A stretch of DNA of 64,000 bases from Porphyromonadaceae bacterium FC4 (lineage in GTDB: Bacteria; Bacteroidota; Bacteroidia; Bacteroidales; Porphyromonadaceae), in the NCBI GenBank assembly GCA_900120395.1, contig LT635552.1, forward strand, positions 124,001 to 188,000. Direction: 5' to 3'. A program made the position numbers and the translations under genes. Shown here one piece after another: positions 53,017 through 60,924 of this stretch. Within the stretch, counting starts at the first letter, position 1; each line of letters opens with the position of its first letter. The notes under the pieces were generated by a model. That model ran no database searches and was not told where the DNA came from. It saw nothing but the letters and a program-made list of their open reading frames with translations.

Positions 53017-56000
53017 TCATAGTTTGATGGTGATGCTCCCACCAATCGTCCGTGTCGGGGGGTTGATGGCAGAGGTCACGGTACCGCCGATGTTTGTGTC
53101 GGTCGCGTAGCTAAAGTCCGGGTCGCTCCACTCGTTGCTTCGTGGCAACCAGAGCATCAGGTTGCGTGCGGTGAAGGCTAGGTCTACACCCTTCAGGAAG
53201 CCGGTCTTATTGACGAGGTCCTGTGGAAGAGAGTAGGACAGTGAGAGCTCTCTCCAGCGCCAGGAGTTGGCACTAAAGAAGAAGTTTGTACCGGTGCCTC
53301 TGTAGACATCCTCGTGGAAGTAGCCGTAGTTGCTATTGACGGTGATGTTTTCGTTGTCCACATACTTGGGCTCTGCACCATCGATGCCTTGGTTTTCATC
53401 GTACACAGAGTTTGGGAAGACGAAGCGTTCGCGGCTGTTTGCTGCGGTGATCCGGGACTGTCCATCCCATGCCATGGTCTGGCCTTGGATATTGACCGTA
53501 TTGTAGCCACCCTTGTACTCAAAGACGGTAGACAGACGTACGCCCTTCCAGTCCAGTGTAGCGGAGAGACCGAGGATGTGGAGCGGCATGGTGCGACCCA
53601 TGTTGGTATTGGTCTCGTTGACGAATGGCAGACCGGTGTGTTTATCCACGATCACCTTCCCGTCCTTCGTGCGCTGGTAGTCCTTCACACTGTAGACGAA
53701 GGCAGGCTGACCTATCACCGCATTGGCTCTACCGATGTAGTAACCCGGCATGACGACCTCGTCCATGCCCTCATAGAGGCTGAGGACTTTGGAGTTGTTG
53801 TAGCCGTAGTTGACGCCGAGGTCCATATTGAAGTCTTGGACCTTCACGATGGAGTTGAGCTTGGTACTTACCTCAAATCCGTAGTTACGGAAGGAAGCCG
53901 CATTCACTGTCATCCAGTGCGCACCCGATGCATAGGAGGGAGACACGTCGATGACCTGATTGGTATTCTTTTGGTTGTAGTACGTAAAGTCGATTGTCGC
54001 TCTGTTTTTGAAGATTGTCGTCTCAAAGCCGACCTCCATACTGTTGATAAACTCCGGCTCGAGCTCGGGGTTTACGGCGCTATAGCTTGCTCGGAATCCG
54101 GGCAGCCCGTCGTATGGGAACCCACTGTCCTGCTGGTACAGTCTCGAGAGCTGGTGAGGAGCGAGGTAGGAGTTACCGGTTTTGTTCCACGAAGCACGGA
54201 GCTTGAGGAAGTTGAGGTAGTCCGACTTCATGCCGGGGAGCGCATCCGTCAGGACGAATGAAGTATTGACGCCCGGGTAAAAGAAGCTGTTGTGCTTGGG
54301 CGAGAGTACCGACACCTTGTCGTTACGCCCGGTCACCTCTACGTTCAGCCACTCTTGGTAGGAAAAGCCGATGCTACCGTAGAAGGAGAGCATCCGGGAG
54401 ACGGTGTTTCTCTGGGTAGGGATCGCCTCACCGGTACGGCCGGACATATTGTACAGGTCGTCAATGATCAGGGGCGATGCCTTCACGCCGAGTCGCTTGC
54501 TCGTGATCTCACGGAAGTAAGATCCAAAGACGCCGTTGACCTTGAAGTCGTCCCAGTCAAAGTGCAGCGTGACAAAAGGCTCCGAGGTGATACGCATGTA
54601 GCCTCTCATCTGGTCGTTCACCGCCTGAGGCACCTGCTTGAAGCCCCTGTCCTCACCATGTGCGCTGGGGGTCACCCGCTTTGCCTTGCCGGTGAAGAGT
54701 GTATTGTAGTAGTTGAGTGCGACGCGGTAGTTGAGATCCATCCAGCTAAACGGCTTGTAGGTAAAGTCGAGGTTGCCGATGAAGCGGTCGCGGCTACCGA
54801 TCTCTCTCCAGGTATCGATCGCCTGGTAGGGGTTGAGCGAGTACTCGTTGTAGTACCGGTTGTAGTTTCCCCAGTGGGTGTCGGTCTTGTACTCTGTCAG
54901 TGGCACCCATGCCTGAGTCGCAAAGACCAGGTCCATCAGACCCTCGTGCATACCGATGTCTTGGGTCTTGTAAAAGTCCCGCATACCTTCGACATCAAAG
55001 ATATCCCAGTTCTCACGGATATAGTTGAGGTTGGCACCAAACTTGAGCTTATCAAACTCCTTGGACGCGTTGGTCCTAAAGCTGAGCCGCCTGTTTTTGT
55101 CCTGCGGCACGATTCCCTTGATCTCCGCATCTTGGATGCTGATGTAGAGGTTCTTGGAGGCAAAGGAGACGTCGTTTTGGATCGTCAGACCGGTGTCAAA
55201 GAACTTCTTGCGGTGATCAGTGGGTGCGTAGGGCACCTCCTGCACCTTACCATTCTCATCGGGCTTGCCGAGCTGCCTCATGGAGCCGTCGTATGCCGGA
55301 CCCCAGGACTCGTTTTCATAGGGGATGAACTGTGAGTCTGAGCCGCTACCAAACTGCTCCTGAAACTTCGGGAAGAACGATACCGTATTGGCTTGGATTG
55401 AGGAGCTGATCGTCACGACAGGCTTGTCGGTCATCGATCCACTCTTTGTAGTCACCACGATGACGCCGTTACGTGCGTCAGGACCGTAGATAGCCGCTGC
55501 AGAGGTCCCTTTCAGGATGTTAATGTTGCTGATGTCGTTGGGGTTGATGGATGAGAGAAAGGTCAGGTCCACCGGCACACCGTCGAGCAGGAGCATGGGG
55601 TTATTGTTACCCGTTAGTGAGCGGATACCACGGAGAGTGATACGCACGTCACTAAAAACCCCACTATTCAGCCCGGCGATGTTGAGCCCTGCCACCTTAC
55701 CCTGCAGGCCTGATGCCACGTCTACAGACTTTGCCTGTGTCAGTTCGTCTGCGTTGATCTTAGAGGTAGCGTAGCCCAGTCCTTTCTTTTGTCGCTCGAG
55801 ACCCAGTGCCGTCACCACCACCTCATCGAGCATCTCGGAGTCGGGACGCAGCCGCACCGTGAGGCTGGCAGCTGCACGCACCTCCTCGGTGTGGTAGCCG
55901 ATGTAGGATATGACGAGTGTCTCGCCTTGCTTGACCGTCAAGGTAAAAATACCATCTGCATTGGTAAGGGTACCCTTGGCAGAGTCCGACTTTGCGCGGA

Positions 56001-56127
56001 CCGTCGCCCCTATGAAGGGGTCTCCGTTTTCATCCAAGACCTTGCCGGTAACCCGTAGGTCCTGTGCTAAAGCACTACTGGTCATAAAGAGAACCAGTGA
56101 GAGCAGCATTAAAATCCGTTGTCTCAT
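53017..56127 (-). CDS. SusC/RagA-family TonB-linked outer membrane protein
   Basis: This 1036-residue protein has a signal peptide (about 1-21), a carboxypeptidase-like domain (about 25-95; VTGKVLDENGDPFIGATVRA), a plug (about 105-225; VDVASGLQGKVAGLNIAGL, LLLDGVPVDL), and a long beta-barrel ending TIGGSITIKL. It imports large nutrients through the outer membrane with energy from TonB. It leads the SusC-SusD-SusE operon. No sigma/anti-sigma or two-component regulator lies next to it in this window. Confidence 0.95.
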   Translation of the reverse strand: MRQRILMLLSLVLFMTSSALAQDLRVTGKVLDENGDPFIGATVRAKSDSAKGTLTNADGIFTLTVKQGETLVISYIGYHTEEVRAAASLTVRLRPDSEMLDEVVVTALGLERQKKGLGYATSKINADELTQAKSVDVASGLQGKVAGLNIAGLNSGVFSDVRITLRGIRSLTGNNNPMLLLDGVPVDLTFLSSINPNDISNINILKGTSAAAIYGPDARNGVIVVTTKSGSMTDKPVVTISSSIQANTVSFFPKFQEQFGSGSDSQFIPYENESWGPAYDGSMRQLGKPDENGKVQEVPYAPTDHRKKFFDTGLTIQNDVSFASKNLYISIQDAEIKGIVPQDKNRRLSFRTNASKEFDKLKFGANLNYIRENWDIFDVEGMRDFYKTQDIGMHEGLMDLVFATQAWVPLTEYKTDTHWGNYNRYYNEYSLNPYQAIDTWREIGSRDRFIGNLDFTYKPFSWMDLNYRVALNYYNTLFTGKAKRVTPSAHGEDRGFKQVPQAVNDQMRGYMRITSEPFVTLHFDWDDFKVNGVFGSYFREITSKRLGVKASPLIIDDLYNMSGRTGEAIPTQRNTVSRMLSFYGSIGFSYQEWLNVEVTGRNDKVSVLSPKHNSFFYPGVNTSFVLTDALPGMKSDYLNFLKLRASWNKTGNSYLAPHQLSRLYQQDSGFPYDGLPGFRASYSAVNPELEPEFINSMEVGFETTIFKNRATIDFTYYNQKNTNQVIDVSPSYASGAHWMTVNAASFRNYGFEVSTKLNSIVKVQDFNMDLGVNYGYNNSKVLSLYEGMDEVVMPGYYIGRANAVIGQPAFVYSVKDYQRTKDGKVIVDKHTGLPFVNETNTNMGRTMPLHILGLSATLDWKGVRLSTVFEYKGGYNTVNIQGQTMAWDGQSRITAANSRERFVFPNSVYDENQGIDGAEPKYVDNENITVNSNYGYFHEDVYRGTGTNFFFSANSWRWRELSLSYSLPQDLVNKTGFLKGVDLAFTARNLMLWLPRSNEWSDPDFSYATDTNIGGTVTSAINPPTRTIGGSITIKL

Positions 56128-56540
56128 AAAAAACTCTTTTTCTGTTAATTAGTATGATTCCATGATCGCCTGCAGGCAAAATACTCGGGTACCAGTATCG
56201 GGTCTGCAGGTATTAGTTTAGGCTTCATTTTCTCAACAAGCAATCCAAATAAACCATCTCTATGGTTTTGAAACACTAATGAAACACGCCCAAAATTTAG
56301 CAATTGTTTTCAAACTGACCAAGAAACCCGTCAATAAATTTTCCGTTTCTTTGCAAAAGAACCATTTTGGCTAACCTTTTTCCCTACTGATATAGAAGAA
56401 GTTGCCGATGTATTACCCCATGGTAAAAAATATTATCTTTACTTCGGCCGGTTCTTTAATTCTTATAATTCTAAAAGCATCACACGAAATCCCCATTCAA
56501 TCCCTAAAAGAACATAAAAGCCCCGCTCCAAGCCAATAGC
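56128..56540. other. AT-rich upstream region of the SusC gene
   Basis: About 410 bases with lower GC than most of the window. No TAnnTTTG box in the minus direction is convincing. It may carry the operon's control region. Confidence 0.35.
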
Positions 56541-56544
56541 GTTG

Positions 56545-56876
56545 TACGACCCCGACACACGTCGGGGTCGGGGGTGAGGGGCGGATCGATTACCCCGGGT
56601 CATGCGCTCCTAACGTTGCTTTGACCCGGGGCTAAGTTGTGCGACCCCTATCGGGGTCGTGCTCATCGGTGCATGCTGTAGAGCTCTGAACCGGGACTGT
56701 TAATGCGTGAACCCTAACGGGGTCGTGCCCGTAGATGCATGCTGTGGGGCTCTGACCCCGACGTGCGTCGGGGTCGTACATCAACAGCCCAGGGTCAGAG
56801 CTCCGAAGGAGCGAGTGACCCTGGGAAAAAGAAACGCATCATCACTCCGACTCCGACGAACGTTGGAGTCGTACCA
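56545..56876. repeat. Family B cluster 6, divergent form
   Basis: It has GACCCCGACACACGTCGGGGTC, GACCCCGACGTGCGTCGGGG, CCCGGGTC..GACCCGGG and CAGGGTCAGAGCTCCGAAGG, followed by ACTCCGACGAACGTTGGAGT. The arms resemble the other clusters but the GGTGC..GCACC module is replaced. Confidence 0.65.
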
Positions 56877-56913
56877 CCCGGATATAGGCACCAAAAAACG
56901 TAACGCCGGGGGG

Positions 56914-57008
56914 CAAAAAAGTTTCCAGTAGGAAACCGTTTGCTTCTATCCGTCAAACTGTTTTCTTTCCTACTGGAAACTTTTCTCTTCTATCCGTGAA
57001 ACTTTTTT
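56914..57008 (-). repeat. Family A repeat, two units, reverse orientation
   Basis: Inverse ATCCGT boxes end at 56953 and 56997 (period 44). The left hairpin has its loop inverted relative to the right one. It lies 55 bases beyond the stop of the transglutaminase-like gene. Confidence 0.9.
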
Positions 57009-57063
57009 GCTTTCCGGAGTTGCTTCTATTTTACTCGCAATCAGATGTTTACGAAATCCACAT

Positions 57064-59763
57064 TTAGTCCTCCATCCGGATGGACTCCAGCACGGCGGCT
57101 ATGCGGTCGCCGATGCCGATGGTGTAGCCTTGGCTGAAGAATACGATGCGGTTGAACGTATCTGCCACGACCACGACGGGGAACTCCAGCGGCTGCTCTT
57201 GCTCCATGCCGGCTGCTATAGAGCCCAGGATGCCCTGCGTGTCGGTGCCCCAAGTGGCCTGAGGCAGCAGAGCCTGCAGGATCTGCTGCTGACCCTTGTC
57301 CGGGGTGAGCGCCACCACAGGTATGGGGAATGCTCCGGTGTCATCGAGGAGCGACTGTAGGTCGCGCAGGATGTGGTCGCTTGGCTCGTGATGGGGGCGG
57401 GCAAGCACGAGCAGGTAGTAGCCCCGGCCGGTGGTGCTGAGGATGGACTTTTCGGCCTGTGCCCGGTGGTCGAAGTAGAGGTTTTCGGCATCGAGCTCCC
57501 CGATCACGTTGACCAGATCGTCGTTGATGTCGAAGTGCAGCTCGGTCGGTACACCGCAGGGGAGCTTGCGCAGCAGGTAGCGTGCGGTGCCGTCTGCCTG
57601 TCGGATGCCGGTGCTGAGGAGGTTGCGTGTGTAGAGGAGGTTGGTGCCGTTGATGTCCGCGGGCTCTGCTTCGTAGTCAAAGCCGTAGGTGGTCAGGTGG
57701 CTGTCTTCCTCCTTGAGGTAGTTCACGGTATAGTGTACCTCATAGAGTGGTTTTTTGAGGAACGACTGCGGCTCTTTGTAGGTGAGCTGCAGCGGGCAGG
57801 TGCGGGTGTCGTCTCCGGTGCCTGTCTCGGGGTCTTGGGGAGCCGCTATGCGGAGCAGGTGGTCCGCCCCGGACTCGTCGGTGTAGAGTACGACCCCATT
57901 GGCAGTGTCGTAGCGTGCCGGTACCTCTGCCGTGCGCAGCAGACGTACCAGGAGGATGGTGAGGCTACGCTCGTCTCCTCCGTGGAGCTTCCAGGTGGCA
58001 GCGGGGCTCATCGGCATGCGGCGGGGGTTGTAGCGGTCGTCGACCCAGAAGGTCCGGATGTACTCGCCTATCGCCTCGGCACGGTCCGAGAGGGTGCCGC
58101 TGTAGAAGTCCGGGGTGGTGGAGGCGATGTCGTCTACCCATAGCTTTAGCTCTCTCTCGGAGGGAAAGAGGGGCTCCAGCATCACGCGGGGGCAGATGAT
58201 GTCGGGGTTTTGCCACTGCTCCGGTGTCAGGTCGCGGTGGAATGAGTCGGCGAGCACGGCTGCCGAGATGTCTCCCAGGTCCTTTGGGCGCAGGGAGCCG
58301 AGGAGGCTGATGGCGTCGTCGATGCGTCCGTTGGAGTGGGCTTTTTTGAGGAAAGAGGTGATGACCTCGTGGTTGCCCCTACTCAGGACTGCGTACTCTG
58401 CCACTTGGTCCGCCTTTTTGCCGGAGAGTCCCAGGCTCTTTGCAAGCTCGTAGCCCCCCTCACGCGTCGGGAATGTGGCGGTGTAGGCGTGGCGGATGGA
58501 GTCGTTTTGCGCCAGGCGGAGGTTGTTTTGCTCCTCCTGCTCGGGGGTAAAGCGTGTGCTGGGACGCTTCTCTGCAGGTGGAGTGAGCAAGAAGCTCTGC
58601 TCGTCCGGCAGCTCCTCCCAGCTCCCCAGGGTGAGCTCAACCGGCTCGGCGTCCGGGCGCACGGTGAGCTTTTGCATGGCGATGAGCGGTCCTTCGTTGG
58701 CGACAATGACGATGTCGCCGAGGCCCAGCTTCACACTCGCTTCGCCCAGCTTGTTAGCTGTACGTCGGACAAGCGGGTAGAGCTCGGCGTAGTTGTAGAG
58801 CCTAAAGGTGACCTCTGCCCCCTCGGCCGGAGTGCCGTCCGGGCGGAGTACGCGCGCCTTGGCGGTAGCGGTGGGGACGTAGTTGTCGGAGACGTTGAGC
58901 TCGGTGGAGACCGGCGTTTCGCCCAGCCACTCTTCGTCGCCGCTGTAGTGGCCAAAGGCGGTGGTGTGGAGCAACATGGCGCGCAGGACGGGTGCGTCGA
59001 ACCAGGCGTTGTCCAGCACCGGCGCCGGCTCGCTCGCCCCGAGGTAGTGCCACTCGCCATCGACCCACGCTTCGACCCAGGCGTGATTATTGTCGGTATG
59101 TGCCCAGCGCGGTGTGTAGACCTGGCGTGCCGGGATACCCACGGTGCGGAGGACCGCTGTGACAAAGGTGCTCTGCTCGCCACAGCGACCCAGTGCATTG
59201 CGCAGCGTGGACATGGGGGGCAGGGTGCGCCCGTCGCTCGGCGCATAGGTGATGTGCTGATGGCTCCAGTGGTTGAGCTCCAGCACCGCCTCCTCCATAG
59301 TCATGCCCTGTACCAGATCGCGTAGCTCGGTGTAGTAGGTGGTGCGGAAGTCGTCGAGAAACTCATTATTGACCCTCAGCGGAAGGACAAAGTGGCGAAA
59401 GAGCTTGGCGGGTACTTTTTTTCCCCAGGGTAGCTCCTCGCGAGCCTGCAGAGCGGTCCGGACGTTGGCAAGATAGTACTCCGGGGTATGATCCATCAGG
59501 TCGGGGAGGTCCATGTAGGCGTAGAGAAAGGTCAGTGCCGCCGACTCATCCTTGGTGAGACTGTCCGTGTCCGAGACCTCCAGTGCGCTTTGATCCAGAG
59601 AGAGATCATCTAGTTTCCGCCCCAGATCTTGCTGAGCAAGCCGGAGAACATTGTCGGGAAAGAGAGTGGCTTCCCGGCTCTCCCGGGAGCAGCTCACGAA
59701 GAGGGCGCTATCCAGAAGTAGAGTGATGATGCTGATCGTCAGCAGGTGGTGTCTGTGGCTCAT
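57064..59763 (-). CDS. Transglutaminase-like lipoprotein with thioredoxin-like C-terminus
   Basis: This 899-residue protein (from the ATG at 59763) has a lipobox FVSC at about residue 25. A transglutaminase core (about 170-245) carries the cysteine in GRCGEQSTFVTAVLRTVGIP, the histidine in NNHAWVEAW and an aspartate/glutamate partner nearby. A long middle region with beta domains follows. The last 120 residues (YYLLVLARPHHEPSDHILRD, then FPVVVVADTFNRIVFFSQGY) have a thioredoxin-like fold without CxxC. It may act as a peptidase or transamidase at the periplasmic or outer surface. The promoter at 59824-59831 rules out the longer start at 59835. Confidence 0.82.
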   Translation of the reverse strand: MSHRHHLLTISIITLLLDSALFVSCSRESREATLFPDNVLRLAQQDLGRKLDDLSLDQSALEVSDTDSLTKDESAALTFLYAYMDLPDLMDHTPEYYLANVRTALQAREELPWGKKVPAKLFRHFVLPLRVNNEFLDDFRTTYYTELRDLVQGMTMEEAVLELNHWSHQHITYAPSDGRTLPPMSTLRNALGRCGEQSTFVTAVLRTVGIPARQVYTPRWAHTDNNHAWVEAWVDGEWHYLGASEPAPVLDNAWFDAPVLRAMLLHTTAFGHYSGDEEWLGETPVSTELNVSDNYVPTATAKARVLRPDGTPAEGAEVTFRLYNYAELYPLVRRTANKLGEASVKLGLGDIVIVANEGPLIAMQKLTVRPDAEPVELTLGSWEELPDEQSFLLTPPAEKRPSTRFTPEQEEQNNLRLAQNDSIRHAYTATFPTREGGYELAKSLGLSGKKADQVAEYAVLSRGNHEVITSFLKKAHSNGRIDDAISLLGSLRPKDLGDISAAVLADSFHRDLTPEQWQNPDIICPRVMLEPLFPSERELKLWVDDIASTTPDFYSGTLSDRAEAIGEYIRTFWVDDRYNPRRMPMSPAATWKLHGGDERSLTILLVRLLRTAEVPARYDTANGVVLYTDESGADHLLRIAAPQDPETGTGDDTRTCPLQLTYKEPQSFLKKPLYEVHYTVNYLKEEDSHLTTYGFDYEAEPADINGTNLLYTRNLLSTGIRQADGTARYLLRKLPCGVPTELHFDINDDLVNVIGELDAENLYFDHRAQAEKSILSTTGRGYYLLVLARPHHEPSDHILRDLQSLLDDTGAFPIPVVALTPDKGQQQILQALLPQATWGTDTQGILGSIAAGMEQEQPLEFPVVVVADTFNRIVFFSQGYTIGIGDRIAAVLESIRMED

Positions 59764-59823
59764 AGGTCTATGTTTGCTGAGAGGTTGAAGTAAAATGGTG
59801 CGCCACCGTACGGTGCACTTCCC

Positions 59824-59831
59824 CAAATTTA
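59824..59831 (-). promoter_or_regulatory. Promoter -7 box for the transglutaminase-like gene
   Basis: TAAATTTG on the minus strand, 61 bases before the ATG at 59763. Confidence 0.6.
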
Positions 59832-59857
59832 GCACATTTTTGCGAGATCACCCCGAT

Positions 59858-60013
59858 GAAGACGACAAGGCATCAAGTCCCTTTATTTTTGCCGCTCGGG
59901 GAGGGGTGGAAAATTTGACGGATAGAAGGGAAAGGTTTCCAGTAGGAAAGAAAACGATTTGACGGATAGTAGAGATCTGTTTCCAGTAGGAAACTTTTTT
60001 CAGTACACGTCAA
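59858..60013 (+). repeat. Family A repeat with extended flanks, copy 2
   Basis: The core is at 59911-60000 (boxes at 59918 and 59962, period 44). The left flank GAAGACGACAAGGCATCAAG and the right flank AGTACACGTCA match the copy at 46022-46176. Confidence 0.9.
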
Positions 60014-60064
60014 CCTCTAAACTTCATTTGTGAGCCCCGGTCCGCTTGCTCCGAAGAAAAATTG

Positions 60065-60072
60065 TATCTTTG
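60065..60072 (+). promoter_or_regulatory. Promoter -7 box for cdaA
   Basis: TATCTTTG, 23 bases before the ATG. Confidence 0.65.
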
Positions 60073-60095
60073 GGTGACTACTAATCGATCCACGT

Positions 60096-60917
60096 ATGAG
60101 CTGGCTATCTTTTTCCTTCATCGACTTTTTGGACATCGTCATCTTTGGCACGGTGCTCTATCTGATCTACACCTCGCTTCGCAGGAGTGGCAGCGGTAAC
60201 CTCCTACTCGGTATCGTTGCGCTTGTACTGCTCTGGGTGGTGGCAAGCATCCTGCTGGACATGAAGATGATGGGCAAGGTGATGAGCGCAGTCATGAACG
60301 CCGGACTGCTGGCCCTCGTGGTGATCTTTCAGGATGATATCCGACGGTTTCTCAATGCCTTAGGCTCCGGAGGCAATCGCTGGCTCTCTGTCGGTCGGCT
60401 CTTCAGGGCTCGGAGCAAAAAGAGCAGTGACCTCGAGGAGGCCTCCTATATTGCCATGATCACCTTTGCCTGCGTGAGCATGGCGCGAAAAAAGGTGGGC
60501 GCCCTCATCGTCCTCGAGGAGCGGATCAGCCTGGAGAGCTACATGCATACCGGCGAGATCATCAATGCGGATGTCAACTCCCGACTGATCGAGAACATTT
60601 TCTTCAAAAACTCTCCCCTCCACGACGGGGCACTCATCATCAGCCACCATAAGCTCAAGGCTGCCGGCTGCATCCTTCCCGTGGCTCAAGGGCAGGAACT
60701 GCCCAAGGAGATGGGACTTCGCCATCGCTCAGGGCTCGGGATGAGTCAGCAGTCGGACGCCAAGGTGATCATCGTCAGCGAGGAGCGGGGTGAGATATCG
60801 CTGGCGTACCGGGGGGAGCTGGTCGCCGATGTGGATGTGGATCAGCTGCAAGCCTTCCTCTCGTCTTCCTTCAAGGACATGAGCAGTGTGGGCAAAATCG
60901 TCAACGTCAAGCCGTGA
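60096..60917 (+). CDS. cdaA: Diadenylate cyclase CdaA
   Basis: CdaA makes the second messenger c-di-AMP from two ATP. The 273-residue protein has three N-terminal membrane segments (about 8-90) and a cytoplasmic DAC domain with the catalytic DGA motif in PLHDGALII (about 175-183) and the RHR motif in LRHRSGLGMS (about 208-217). Both motifs are complete. The promoter lies 23 bases upstream and a ppGpp synthetase gene follows 7 bases after the stop, so both messengers come from one apparent transcript. Confidence 0.94.
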   Translation: MSWLSFSFIDFLDIVIFGTVLYLIYTSLRRSGSGNLLLGIVALVLLWVVASILLDMKMMGKVMSAVMNAGLLALVVIFQDDIRRFLNALGSGGNRWLSVGRLFRARSKKSSDLEEASYIAMITFACVSMARKKVGALIVLEERISLESYMHTGEIINADVNSRLIENIFFKNSPLHDGALIISHHKLKAAGCILPVAQGQELPKEMGLRHRSGLGMSQQSDAKVIIVSEERGEISLAYRGELVADVDVDQLQAFLSSSFKDMSSVGKIVNVKP

Positions 60918-60924
60918 CCGGAAA

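Noticed and set aside
53314-55335. Long plus-strand open frames opposite the SusC gene
   Set aside because: They are shadows of a well-supported 1036-residue SusC protein on the other strand.
57373-59325. Long plus-strand open frames opposite the transglutaminase-like gene
   Set aside because: They run antisense to a gene with clear motifs, and their products have no recognisable domains.
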